64,000 bases of DNA. Source: Streptomyces bacillaris. GTDB lineage: Bacteria > Actinomycetota > Actinomycetes > Streptomycetales > Streptomycetaceae. A program made the translations under genes and the position numbers. How positions within the stretch are numbered: the stretch's first letter is position 1; the number at the start of each line of letters is the position of its first letter. The DNA lies in the NCBI RefSeq assembly GCF_003268675.1, contig NZ_CP029378.1, positions 6,696,001 through 6,760,000 on the forward strand, read 5' to 3'. Under the pieces are notes generated by a model, which was given only the letters and a program-made list of their open reading frames with translations, was not told where the DNA came from and ran no database searches. Shown one piece after another: positions 1 to 7,357 of this stretch.

Positions 1-2
1 CG

Positions 3-101
3 ACCGCGTACTGGAACGTGGACGTCCGCCCGCTCTCCACCATCACGCTCGCCGGCTCCCCCGGCCGCTGGAGCCTCAGCCTGGAGTCCGGCCTCCGCTG
101 A
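3..101 (+). CDS. 3' end of a truncated gene, possibly histidine phosphatase family
   Basis: Only the last 32 codons lie in the window; the gene starts upstream. The frame is open from base 3 to a TGA at 99-101 and uses GC-rich third positions throughout. The tail contains WNVDVRPLS and ends in SLSLESGLR. A short tail of this kind (W-N-x-D-x-x-P-L-S, then a beta strand) resembles the C-terminus of actinobacterial phosphoglycerate-mutase-like histidine phosphatases, but no catalytic residue is visible. The family call is a weak inference; the existence of a coding end is much firmer. Confidence 0.4.
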   Translation, partial: TAYWNVDVRPLSTITLAGSPGRWSLSLESGLR

Positions 102-186
102 CCTCCGCAGAACCCGCTCTTCCCTCCGGCCCGACCGGTCGGTACGTTGCGGGGGCACCGATCCCGCACCGTACCGAGGGAGCCCC

Positions 187-1356
187 ATGGCACAGGTCCA
201 CGGCCACTGCGACGACCGGTTCGCCCCGGTCCGGGAGGCCTTCGAGGAGAACTTCACGGACCGCGGCGAACTCGGCGCCGCCGTCACCGTCCTCCTCGAC
301 GGCCGTCCCGTCGTGGACCTCTGGGGCGGCTGGGCCGACGAGGCCCGCACCCGCCCCTGGGAGCGGGACACCCTGGTCAACGTCTGGTCCACCGGCAAGG
401 GCCCCACCGCCCTCTGCGCCCACCTCCTCGCGGACCGGGGCCTGCTCGACCTGGACGCCCCCGTGGCCACGTACTGGCCGGAGTTCGCGGCGGGCGGCAA
501 GGAGGCCGTCCTCGTACGCCACCTCCTCTCGCACCGCTCCGGGGTCGCCGGCATCGACGTACCGCACACGCTGGACGACCTGTACGACTGGGAGCTGACC
601 TGCGCCCGGCTCGCCGCCACCGCTCCCTGGTGGGAGCCGGGGACCCGGTCCGGCTACCACGCGATCTCGTACGGATTCCTCGTTGGCGAGGTGGTCCGCC
701 GGGTCGGCGGGATGCTGCCGGGGGAGTACCTGCGGCAGGAGATCACCGGACCGCTCGGCATCGACTTCACCTTCGGCCTCCCGGAGAAGGAGACCCACCG
801 GCTCGCCGAACTCGTCCAGGAGCGCGCCGACCGTGCCGCCCAGGCCGCGCTGCTGGCCCGGATGGAACCGGTGGCCGTCGCCTCCCTGCTCAACCCGCCC
901 ACCGGCCGGGCCGTCGCCAACACGCCCGGGTGGCGCGCAGCCGAGATTCCCGCCGCCAACGGCCACGGCACCGCCCGCGCGGTCGCCGCGCTCTACGGGA
1001 TCCTCGCCGGACGCGGCGCCCTCGACGGCCGCCGGATCCTCTCCGAGCAGGCCGTCGAACGCGTCCGCGAGAGCCAGGGCGCCTGCCGCGACCTGGTCCT
1101 CGGTGACGCCTTCGCCCATGAGACGGAGATCGCGCTCGGCCTCTGGCTGAGCGGCCGCAACCGCTCCTACGGGCCCAACCCGCGGGCGATGGGCCACGAC
1201 GGCGCGGGCGGCTCCTGCGGACTGGCCGACCCGGAAGCGGGCATCGCCCTCGGGTACGTCATGAACCGGATGGGTTCGGGCGTGGCCGACGACCCGCGGA
1301 AGACGGCCCTGGTGGACGCGGTGTACGCGGCCCTCGGGGACGCCGCCCGGGGATGA
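187..1356 (+). CDS. Serine hydrolase, class C beta-lactamase/esterase fold
   Basis: The 389-residue protein has the beta-lactamase (CubicO/EstB, esterase family VIII) architecture. The S-x-x-K nucleophile motif is Ser68-Thr-Gly-Lys71 in VWSTGKGPTA. A tyrosine motif lies near residue 157 (GYHAISYG), and a late GHDGAGG box near residue 337 stands where the K/H-x-G motif is expected. No signal peptide is seen, so the enzyme is probably cytoplasmic and more likely an ester or amide hydrolase than a secreted beta-lactamase. The ATG at 187 follows a GAGGGAGCC ribosome site. It is a single gene with its own upstream gap, followed by cyclophilin. The substrate cannot be told from sequence. Confidence 0.87.
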   Translation: MAQVHGHCDDRFAPVREAFEENFTDRGELGAAVTVLLDGRPVVDLWGGWADEARTRPWERDTLVNVWSTGKGPTALCAHLLADRGLLDLDAPVATYWPEFAAGGKEAVLVRHLLSHRSGVAGIDVPHTLDDLYDWELTCARLAATAPWWEPGTRSGYHAISYGFLVGEVVRRVGGMLPGEYLRQEITGPLGIDFTFGLPEKETHRLAELVQERADRAAQAALLARMEPVAVASLLNPPTGRAVANTPGWRAAEIPAANGHGTARAVAALYGILAGRGALDGRRILSEQAVERVRESQGACRDLVLGDAFAHETEIALGLWLSGRNRSYGPNPRAMGHDGAGGSCGLADPEAGIALGYVMNRMGSGVADDPRKTALVDAVYAALGDAARG

Positions 1357-1431
1357 TCGGAACGCGACATTCCACACCGCCGACCCAACCCGGGTTTCAC
1401 CTGCGGTTGCCAGGAATGTGAGGATGTCACC

Positions 1432-1929
1432 ATGACAACCAAGGTCTACTTCGACATCACCATCGACGACGCGCCCGCAGGGCGGATCACGTTCAACCTG
1501 TTCGACGACGTCGTCCCCAAGACGACGGAGAACTTCCGCGCGCTCGCCACCGGCGAGAAGGGCTTCGGCTACGCCGGCTCGTCCTTCCACCGCGTCATCA
1601 CGGACTTCATGCTCCAGGGCGGCGACTTCACCCGCGGCGACGGCACCGGCGGCAAGAGCATCTACGGCGAGAAGTTCGCCGACGAGAACTTCAAGCTCAA
1701 GCACGACCGCGTGGGCCTGCTCTCGATGGCCAACGCCGGCCCGAACACCAACGGCTCGCAGTTCTTCATCACCACGGTCCTCACCCCGTGGCTGGACGGC
1801 AAGCACGTGGTCTTCGGCGAGGTCGCCGACGACGACAGCATGGCCCTGGTCCGCAAGATCGAGGCGCTCGGCTCCTCCAGCGGCCGCACCCGCGGCAAGG
1901 TCACCATCGCCGAGTCCGGCGTTCTCTGA
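1432..1929 (+). CDS. ppiA: Cyclophilin-type peptidyl-prolyl cis-trans isomerase
   Basis: This 165-residue protein is a complete single-domain cyclophilin that catalyses cis-trans isomerisation of X-Pro bonds and assists protein folding in the cytoplasm (no signal peptide). Visible hallmarks are FHRVI with catalytic Arg54, MLQGGDFT with Gln62, NTNGSQFFI near residues 105-113, and WLDGKHVVFG with Trp120 and His125, the cyclosporin-binding surface. The length matches the family. The start is ATG after a GTGAGGATGTC site. A three-unit 31-bp tandem repeat and a strong hairpin terminator follow the stop directly, so it is a monocistronic unit. Confidence 0.96.
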   Translation: MTTKVYFDITIDDAPAGRITFNLFDDVVPKTTENFRALATGEKGFGYAGSSFHRVITDFMLQGGDFTRGDGTGGKSIYGEKFADENFKLKHDRVGLLSMANAGPNTNGSQFFITTVLTPWLDGKHVVFGEVADDDSMALVRKIEALGSSSGRTRGKVTIAESGVL

Positions 1930-1930
1930 C

Positions 1931-2023
1931 CGAAGCGCGAGCCTTCGGGCCCGTACGCAGGGAAGCCGCGAGCCTCAGTGCCCATACGCACGGAGGCCGC
2001 GAGCCCCCGTACCCGTACACACG
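1931..2023. repeat. Three tandem copies of a 31-bp unit after ppiA
   Basis: Units lie at 1931-1961, 1962-1992 and 1993-2023. Each reads roughly GAAGCCGCGAGCC, a variable middle, then CC(G/A)TAC(G/A)CACG. The unit length is not a multiple of three, no frame stays open with good codon use, and the array starts two bases after the ppiA stop and ends at the terminator, so it is non-coding 3' untranslated DNA. Confidence 0.75.
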
Positions 2024-2026
2024 GAA

Positions 2027-2056
2027 GCCCGGCCGACGCGATGGCGTCGGCCGGGC
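2027..2056 (+). terminator. Rho-independent-type terminator of ppiA
   Basis: A perfect 13-bp GC-rich stem (GCCCGGCCGACGC / GCGTCGGCCGGGC) with a GATG loop, followed by CTCCCGTTTCTCT. It lies between the convergent ppiA and DUF5997 genes and can serve both strands. Confidence 0.85.
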
Positions 2057-2092
2057 CTCCCGTTTCTCTACGGCTCTCCTGGCCGGCTGCGG

Positions 2093-2485
2093 TCAGTTCG
2101 ACCGGGCGGCCCGCTCCGCGTTGCGCTCCTTGATGCGGGCGGCCTCCTTGCGGACCTCCGCCTGGGTCGCCCGCTCCTTCTGGAGCCACTCGGGCATCTC
2201 GGCCTTGAGGGCGTTGATCTGCTCGGTGGTGAGGGCGTCGGTGACCCCGCCGCGGGCCAGCCCCGCGATGGAGATGCCGAGCTTCGCGGCGACGACGGGA
2301 CGGGGGTGCGGCCCGGTGCGGCGCAGCTCGACGAGCCAGGCGGGCGGGTCGGTCTGGAGGGCGTTCAGCTCGGTGCGGGAGACGGCACCCTCCTGGAACT
2401 CGGCGGGGGTGGCCTGGAGGTACACACCCAGCTTCTTCGCCGCGGTGGCGGGCTTCATGGTCTGGGCGGTCTTGTGCGACGTCAT
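2093..2485 (-). CDS. DUF5997 family protein
   Basis: A 130-residue cytoplasmic protein beginning MTSHKTAQTMKPATAAKKLG. It matches the actinobacterial DUF5997 type: an N-terminal K-rich helix, a central PHPRPVVAAKLGISIAGLARGGVTDALT stretch containing a helix-turn-helix-like segment, and a charged C-terminal helix. Upstream in-frame codons extend the reading frame into the divergent gene, but the ATG at 2485 begins the conserved sequence and is preferred. It diverges from the LysR-like gene at 2544, and the two starts are only about 60 bp apart. Function is unknown; the repeated basic helices would suit nucleic-acid contact, which is inference. Confidence 0.82.
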   Translation of the reverse strand: MTSHKTAQTMKPATAAKKLGVYLQATPAEFQEGAVSRTELNALQTDPPAWLVELRRTGPHPRPVVAAKLGISIAGLARGGVTDALTTEQINALKAEMPEWLQKERATQAEVRKEAARIKERNAERAARSN

Positions 2486-2531
2486 GGGTCCAGGGTATCG
2501 ACCACAGGACATACCTCCGACCACGGACCGG

Positions 2532-2537
2532 TAGCCT
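2532..2537 (+). promoter_or_regulatory. -10 box of a leaderless promoter
   Basis: TAGCCT ends six bases before the GTG start at 2544, so transcription is expected to begin at the start codon itself. No ribosome-binding sequence is present. No convincing -35 hexamer is visible. Confidence 0.5.
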
Positions 2538-2543
2538 GAACCC

Positions 2544-3332
2544 GTGACAGGCTCGGACACACCCTCATCCTTCCGGCTCGCGTACGTACCCGGCGTGACG
2601 CCCACCAAGTGGGTGAGGGTCTGGCACGAGCGGCTGCCCGGCACCCCGCTGGAACTGGTCCAGGTCCCCCCGGCCGACGCGGGCCGGCTGCTGGCGGACG
2701 GCGGTGCGGAGGCCGGACTCGTACGGCTCCCGGTCGACCGGGACATCCTCAGCGCGATCCCCCTCTACACCGAGACGACGGTCGTGGTGATCCCCAAGGA
2801 CCACGCCGCCACGGCCGCGGAGGAGGTCACGCTCCCCGACCTGGCCGACGAGATCGTCCTGCACCCGCTCGACGACGTCCTGGACTGGGAGACCCTCCCC
2901 GGCCGCCCCGCGATCGAACGCCCGGCCACCACGGCGGACGCGATCGAGCTGGTGGCGGCGGGCGTGGGCGTCCTCCTGGTCCCGCAGTCCCTGGCCCGCC
3001 TGCACCACCGCAAGGACCTCACCTACCGCCCGGTCCCGGAGGCCCCCGAGTCCCGCGTCGCCCTGTCGTGGCCGCAGGAGGAGCCCACGCCCGATCTGGT
3101 GGAGGAGTTCATCGGCATCGTCCGGGGGCGCACGGTCAACAGCACCCGGGGCCGCGCGGCCCAGCAGCCGACGGCGAAGACCAAGCCCCAGCCGAAGCGC
3201 TCCGGCAAGCCGGCCCCCGGCGGAAAGCAGCAGGGCAAGCAGACCGCCAAGCAGCCCGGCTCCGGCCGCCGCGCGGGCGCCCCCAAGGGCGGCAGGACGG
3301 CAGGCAAGCGCGGGAAGCCGCGAGGGCGGTAG
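2544..3332 (+). CDS. LysR substrate-binding domain protein without DNA-binding domain
   Basis: A 262-residue protein. Residues about 10-195 fold like the periplasmic-binding-type effector domain of LysR regulators (LAYVPGVTPTKWVRVWHER, DAGLVRLP-like and VAAGVGVLLVPQSLARLHHR segments). The usual N-terminal winged helix-turn-helix is absent, and the upstream DNA has no room for it. The last 65 residues are instead a basic Lys/Arg/Pro/Gly-rich tail. Such stand-alone domains occur in Streptomyces and are of unknown role; the tail could bind nucleic acid or a partner (inference). The GTG start sits six bases after a -10 box, implying a leaderless mRNA. Confidence 0.8.
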   Translation: MTGSDTPSSFRLAYVPGVTPTKWVRVWHERLPGTPLELVQVPPADAGRLLADGGAEAGLVRLPVDRDILSAIPLYTETTVVVIPKDHAATAAEEVTLPDLADEIVLHPLDDVLDWETLPGRPAIERPATTADAIELVAAGVGVLLVPQSLARLHHRKDLTYRPVPEAPESRVALSWPQEEPTPDLVEEFIGIVRGRTVNSTRGRAAQQPTAKTKPQPKRSGKPAPGGKQQGKQTAKQPGSGRRAGAPKGGRTAGKRGKPRGR

Positions 3333-3608
3333 CAGGCCCTCTCCTGCCCCTGGCTTCACCGCTTCCTGGCGCCCCGTCGGTCATCCGCCGGCACCCCGTT
3401 GGTCATCCACTGTCCCGCCGCCGACCGTCCCATCCGTCCCGGCGTCCCGTTGGCCGGATCCCACGGACGGCGTCCCAGCAGGCCAGAGCACCGGGATGTC
3501 CCGGGATCGAGCCATTTCCCGGAAGCCGTGGTGGCGGCCGTGCTCCCTCGTGCAGGGTTGTCGACAGCCGGCCGGTGCGGTCGGCTCCGTACATGGGAGG
3601 GGAACAAC

Positions 3609-4055
3609 ATGCGCGCCATGACGAGGACACTGGTGAGTGCCGCCACCGCCGTGGGCATCGCGGCCGGAACGCTCGCGGGGGCGGGTGCGAGCTTCGCCGC
3701 GACGCCGGCTCAGCAGGCACCGGCGGTCAGCGCCCAGCAGGTCGCGCCGCTCGCGGTCGTCAACCTCGGCCTGAGCAACGCACAGGCCAAGGAGGTGCAG
3801 CGCTGGCTCAAGCGCTCCTGGGGTTACACCGGCACGATCGACGGCCAGCTGGGGACCAACAGCTGGAAGGCCTTCCAGCGGTTCCTGAAGTCGGCCGCCG
3901 GCTACAACGATTCCATCGACGGGATCGTCGGCCCCAACACGATCAAGGCGCTGCAGTACTGGCTGAAGCGGGCGTACGGCTACACCGGCGCCATCGACGG
4001 CATCGCCGGTCCGGGCACTCAGGCGGCGTTCAAGCGGTTCGCCGACGCCCGCTGA
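3609..4055 (+). CDS. Secreted peptidoglycan-binding domain protein
   Basis: A 148-residue exported protein. Residues 1-31 form a Sec signal peptide (MRAMTRTLVS, a hydrophobic Ala/Gly-rich core, cleavage near SFAA-TPA). The mature part carries two PG_binding_1-like repeats, recognisable by VQRWLKRSWGYTGTIDGQLG, the following FQRFL and a second IDGIVGPNTIKALQYWLK, with a third GTIDG-like half repeat at the C-terminus. No catalytic domain is attached, so the likely role is cell-wall binding or an assembly scaffold. The ATG follows a strong GGGAGGGGAAC ribosome site. A 15-bp hairpin terminator follows. Confidence 0.85.
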   Translation: MRAMTRTLVSAATAVGIAAGTLAGAGASFAATPAQQAPAVSAQQVAPLAVVNLGLSNAQAKEVQRWLKRSWGYTGTIDGQLGTNSWKAFQRFLKSAAGYNDSIDGIVGPNTIKALQYWLKRAYGYTGAIDGIAGPGTQAAFKRFADAR

Positions 4056-4099
4056 TCCTGGGAGCGGGCCCCGGGTGAGGCGCTCCGCCCAGTGGTGAG

Positions 4100-4148
4100 G
4101 AACACGGCACGGTCTTCGGCCCCCGGGGGAGCGGACCGTGCCGTGTTC
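4100..4148 (+). terminator. Strong hairpin terminator
   Basis: Perfect 15-bp stem GAACACGGCACGGTC / GACCGTGCCGTGTTC with a 19-nt loop, 45 bp after the secreted peptidoglycan-binding protein. Confidence 0.85.
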
Positions 4149-4195
4149 CCCTACGGAGGGGCCGTTACTCGCTGGCCACCCGGTGACGGGGTCCC

Positions 4196-4201
4196 TAGGC
4201 T
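4196..4201 (+). promoter_or_regulatory. -10 box of a leaderless promoter
   Basis: TAGGCT, six bases before the ATG at 4208; TGGCCA at 4173-4178 is a plausible -35 with a 17-bp spacer. No ribosome site is present. Confidence 0.55.
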
Positions 4202-4207
4202 GCCCCC

Positions 4208-4537
4208 ATGGCCACCGCGAGAACCTCGTACGTCTGCCTCGCCTGCCGGGCGTCGTACAAGCAGCCCTACGACCGGACGAGGCAGCGGAGTTGCCCGCGC
4301 TGCGCGGAGCCGCTGATCCACGCGGGCTCGGCGTTCGCCCCGCCCCGCCGACGGGACACGGCGGCCTGGCGGACGCTCACCGTGCTGCTGAACGCCGGCG
4401 TCGGCTTCCACAAGAGCTGCTGCGGTGGCCCCGGTTACCGCCCCCGGACACTGCGGGAGGTCCGTGAACGGATGACGTACGCCGAGCGCAGCGGCGAACC
4501 GGTCGCCAGGGCCCTGGTGCGCTACGACGTGTCCTGA
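4208..4537 (+). CDS. Small zinc-ribbon protein of unknown function
   Basis: A 109-residue protein with two CxxC knuckles, Cys10-x-x-Cys13 and Cys29-x-x-Cys32, spaced as in rubredoxin-like zinc ribbons. A second part contains KSCCGGPGYRPRTLREVRERM. No membrane segment or signal peptide is seen. The gene appears to be transcribed leaderless from a TAGGCT box. It runs convergently into the frameshifted kinase, with seven bases between the stops. A nucleic-acid or protein-binding adaptor role is only a guess. Confidence 0.72.
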   Translation: MATARTSYVCLACRASYKQPYDRTRQRSCPRCAEPLIHAGSAFAPPRRRDTAAWRTLTVLLNAGVGFHKSCCGGPGYRPRTLREVRERMTYAERSGEPVARALVRYDVS

Positions 4538-4544
4538 CGTTGCG

Positions 4545-5065
4545 TCAGTTCTTCACGGCCTCGACGATCCGCCGGGCCGCCTCGGCGGGCGTCAGACACG
4601 TGGTGTCGATGACCTCGGCGTCGGCGTGCAGCCAGGTGCGAGCCGCCTCGGCGTACGGCTCCAGGTGCTTGAGGCGGAACGCGGAAGGGCCCATGTCCGG
4701 GTCGCCCTCGATCCGGCCGCGCAGCGTGTCCTGGTCGGCGGGGAGGACGAAGTGCCTTACGGGGATGGAGTGTTGGGCGAGGCCCGCGCTGATCTCCCGC
4801 CAGTACTCCTCGACCAGGACGGTCATGGGCATCACCAAGGTGCCGCCGGTGTAGTCGAGTACGCGGCGGGCGGTCTCGACCACGAGCGGCCGCCACGGCG
4901 GCCAGTGCTGGAAGTTGCCCAGGGCGGGCAGCCCGGGCCTGATGTCCATGAGCGCTTCCCCGACCTTCTCGGCGTCGAACACGCGTGATCCGGCAGAATT
5001 TGCTGCACGAGCGCGCTGGTCGTCGTCTTGCCCGCGCCATGGGTGCCGTTCAGCCATACGATCAT
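4545..5065 (-). pseudogene. AAA/P-loop kinase-like protein interrupted by a frameshift
   Basis: The N-terminus (MIVWLNGTHGAGKTTTSALV, Walker A with Lys-Thr-Thr) is in one frame. The rest (SRVFDAEKVGEALMDIRPGLP to the C-terminal RRIVEAVKN) is in the next frame. The break lies between ILPD and SRVFDAEK at about 4985-4990; one missing base (GATCACGC where GATTCACGC-like sequence is expected) restores a continuous protein of about 173 residues. The whole protein resembles the shikimate-kinase/chloramphenicol-phosphotransferase-like ATP-binding proteins common in Streptomyces. The site is not a long homopolymer, so a real mutation is as likely as a read error. If real, the product would be a 77-residue fragment. 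Confidence 0.75.
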
Positions 5066-5132
5066 GTGCCTCAGGGTAGCGGCGGGGGCACCCTGTCCGA
5101 TGCCGAGCCGGGATCAGAAGAACCAGCCGGGA

Positions 5133-5594
5133 TCAGAAGAACCACACGACGAGCCGCACATGCTCCGCCCCATGGAGTTCCCCGAGCGTGCGCATCACCG
5201 TCCAGACCGGCCCCCAGCCGCTCCGCTCCCCGGCGACCGACTCCCGGCTCCGGGCCCCGGAGCCGTCCGTCTCCCGCCAGTCGGCGGAGGCGAGTTCGGC
5301 CCAGGTGATCCAGGTCGTGCCATGGGTGTCGGGGGATCCGTCGTACGCGGCGTAGTCGGCCCGCAGCGCCTCGGACGCGTCGCCCGGGAATCCGCGTCCC
5401 TCGGCCAGGGGGCGGAAGCCGAACGAATTCCGGACGCCGAAGAGGCAGGCGAGCGCGGTGTAGGCGTTGCCGTTGTTGAGGAGGAAGAGGTCGATGGCGC
5501 CCTGCCACCCGGAATCCTCGTCGTCAGGACCCCAGAGGCGCGCACCCGGCCGGCACTCGATCATCCCGGCGAATTCCGTGGACATGGGAGACAT
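5133..5594 (-). CDS. Hypothetical protein
   Basis: A 153-residue soluble protein not recognised as any named family. It is Trp-rich and acidic (RLWGPDDEDSGWQGAIDLFLLNN, HGTTWITWAELASADW) and ends in a hydrophobic VRLVVWFF. No signal peptide, membrane segment or metal motif is visible. Codon use is typical of the window and the ATG at 5594 follows an AGGGGC sequence; an inner ATG at 5585 is an alternative. It lies between the broken kinase and the Fic gene, all on the minus strand but with gaps of 60-200 bp, so an operon is not certain. Confidence 0.65.
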   Translation of the reverse strand: MSPMSTEFAGMIECRPGARLWGPDDEDSGWQGAIDLFLLNNGNAYTALACLFGVRNSFGFRPLAEGRGFPGDASEALRADYAAYDGSPDTHGTTWITWAELASADWRETDGSGARSRESVAGERSGWGPVWTVMRTLGELHGAEHVRLVVWFF

Positions 5595-5792
5595 GCTGCC
5601 CCTGCGCCCCCTGCCCCGGCATCTGGATTTCGGGAGCGGGCGTACGGGATGGGGGCACGGCCGGAGAGGCGCACCCGGCCCGACGCCCGACAGGCCCTGC
5701 CCGGGCGTTCGCGCGCCACTGCCCCGAGCCGGCCGGTACGTCGGAATGCGCGACTGAGCGTCAAGCCCGGGGACGATCGCCGCCTGAGGCGC

Positions 5793-7178
5793 TCACCCCG
5801 CTACCGAGCAGGCCCGGCCGTCGCTGCCGCGCCAGGTCTCGACAAGGTGGACATCGATGTAACGGACGAGGGTCAGCGGGTCCTTGGGAGCGTCGGCCTC
5901 GAAGGTGACGCGGCGCAGGAGGCCGACGCTGTCGAGTGCGATGCCCTCGCGGGCGAGGACGAAGACGAGGGCGAGGAAGGCTGACCGGGCGTTGCCGTCG
6001 TCGAAGGGGTGGAAGAAGCAGATGTCGAGATAGGACCGGGCCGCGCGGGCGGTCAGGCCGAGGGGGTGGCCGGTGTCCGCGGCGCTCTCGGCCAGGCACG
6101 CGTCGAGAAGGGCGGGTGTCTCCGGCCCGATGCCGTAGCGCTCCCGGCCCGCCTTCGCGAAGGCGGGCGACCTGCGGAACGGTGGGGGTTCCGGGGTGCC
6201 CAGGACGTGCTGCTGCCAGCTGCTGAGCAGCGTGTGGTCGAGCCGCGCTCCGCGTGCCGCGTCGGCCCGGAGCAGCTTCAGGGCGGCGAGCATGCCCTCC
6301 GCGCGGGCCGGGGCGATGGCGCCGTCGAAGGCGCGGATGTCCTCGGCCGCGCCGTCGCGGACAGGCACCACCGGCCCGTCCGCACCGCTGTCCGGGATCT
6401 CGTGCCACGGGACCGATCCGCGTACCGCGAGCCAGCGCCGCAAGTGGTCCGGAACCGGCGCGTCCGAGCGCGTACCGCCGCCGTCCGGCCGCAGGGACAG
6501 CGCGAGTCGCTCCGCGACGTCGTCGACCACCGCCGTGTCCGGGCCGGTCCAGCTGTGGAACCGCCCGTCGACCGCCGCGTCGACCAGGCCTCGTGCCGCC
6601 TCGGGGGCGACCCCCCAATGGCTGAGGAACCACGTGAGCACCTGGCGGCAGTGGCCGTGCCAGCCGCTGCCGCACCCGGTCCGGTCGACGACCTGCAGGA
6701 TCAGGTTCCGGGCCGTGCACTCCCACAAGGGCCGCTGGTCTTCGAGGTCATCCGGATCCAGCGGGTAGGCCTCGAACCAGTCGGCAAGGCACTCCAGCCA
6801 CCCGCGCCACTCGCGCAGAGCCGCGACGACCCGGGTGAGCGTCTCCTCCGGAGTGGTGATCGAGTCCCTCGGGCAGCACCAGCTCCCCACCGGCCCGCCG
6901 TCGAAATCCCCCTCGTCGTGCGCCCAGCGCCACCCGACGGCCCAGCGGCCGTAGCGCTGGACCAGGGCGTACGACATGGCATCGGCCCAGGACCCGGCCT
7001 CACCGTGACTCCTCTCGCTCATCGCCCGGTCACCGAAGGGGATGTCCGGGCGGACGGGCACACACCGGGCCGGACCGAGCGAGCGCACCGACTCCTCCAC
7101 GGTCGTGTCGTCGAACGCGTGGCGGGCGGGGTCCACGTCGTCCCAGCTCAGGAAACGGGGCGCCAGGTCAACGATCAT
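5793..7178 (-). CDS. Fic/DOC domain protein, putative AMPylase or related transferase
   Basis: A 461-residue protein. The C-terminal domain holds the Fic signature at residues about 390-399, HPFDDGNARS, against the family pattern HxFx(D/E)GN(G/K)R, so the G/K position is Ala. The catalytic His390, acidic residue, Asn and Arg are present. Fic domains usually transfer AMP or another phosphate-containing group to hydroxyl side chains. The first ~250 residues are Trp-rich (YGRWAVGWRWAHDEGDF, GWLECLADWFEAYPL) and not recognised. No inhibitory helix motif was identified with confidence. ATG at 7178 is chosen because longer starts run into the argC promoter. No antitoxin-like gene lies beside it. 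Confidence 0.82.
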   Translation of the reverse strand: MIVDLAPRFLSWDDVDPARHAFDDTTVEESVRSLGPARCVPVRPDIPFGDRAMSERSHGEAGSWADAMSYALVQRYGRWAVGWRWAHDEGDFDGGPVGSWCCPRDSITTPEETLTRVVAALREWRGWLECLADWFEAYPLDPDDLEDQRPLWECTARNLILQVVDRTGCGSGWHGHCRQVLTWFLSHWGVAPEAARGLVDAAVDGRFHSWTGPDTAVVDDVAERLALSLRPDGGGTRSDAPVPDHLRRWLAVRGSVPWHEIPDSGADGPVVPVRDGAAEDIRAFDGAIAPARAEGMLAALKLLRADAARGARLDHTLLSSWQQHVLGTPEPPPFRRSPAFAKAGRERYGIGPETPALLDACLAESAADTGHPLGLTARAARSYLDICFFHPFDDGNARSAFLALVFVLAREGIALDSVGLLRRVTFEADAPKDPLTLVRYIDVHLVETWRGSDGRACSVAG

Positions 7179-7303
7179 CGCGCGATCCTGCCGTCCGTTC
7201 GACGCCGGTTCAAGTTCTTTCCCCCGGCTCGGGAGCCCGATGGGCCCTGCCGCCGCCTCCGGCGCCCGGCCACCGGCACCCCACGTCGACAGCCCACCCT
7301 CGA

Positions 7304-7332
7304 TTGCATAAAACTGCAGCACTGCGTATAGT
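7304..7332 (+). promoter_or_regulatory. argC promoter overlapped by ArgR-type boxes
   Basis: TTGCAT (7304-7309), a 17-bp spacer and TATAGT (7327-7332) form a good sigma-70-type promoter. The same stretch holds a box-like TTGCATAAAACTGCAG and a second degenerate half (CTGCGTATAGTCATGC), spaced about one helical turn apart as in tandem ARG boxes. Binding of ArgR here would block RNA polymerase. The box assignment is by resemblance and by gene context. Confidence 0.7.
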
Positions 7333-7357
7333 CATGCCATCAACGAGGAGGGTTCCG

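Noticed and set aside
76..1806. A 576-residue frame on the minus strand across the esterase and cyclophilin
   Set aside because: It is the high-GC mirror of two real genes on the plus strand; it has no start site or domain and its composition is that of a shadow frame.
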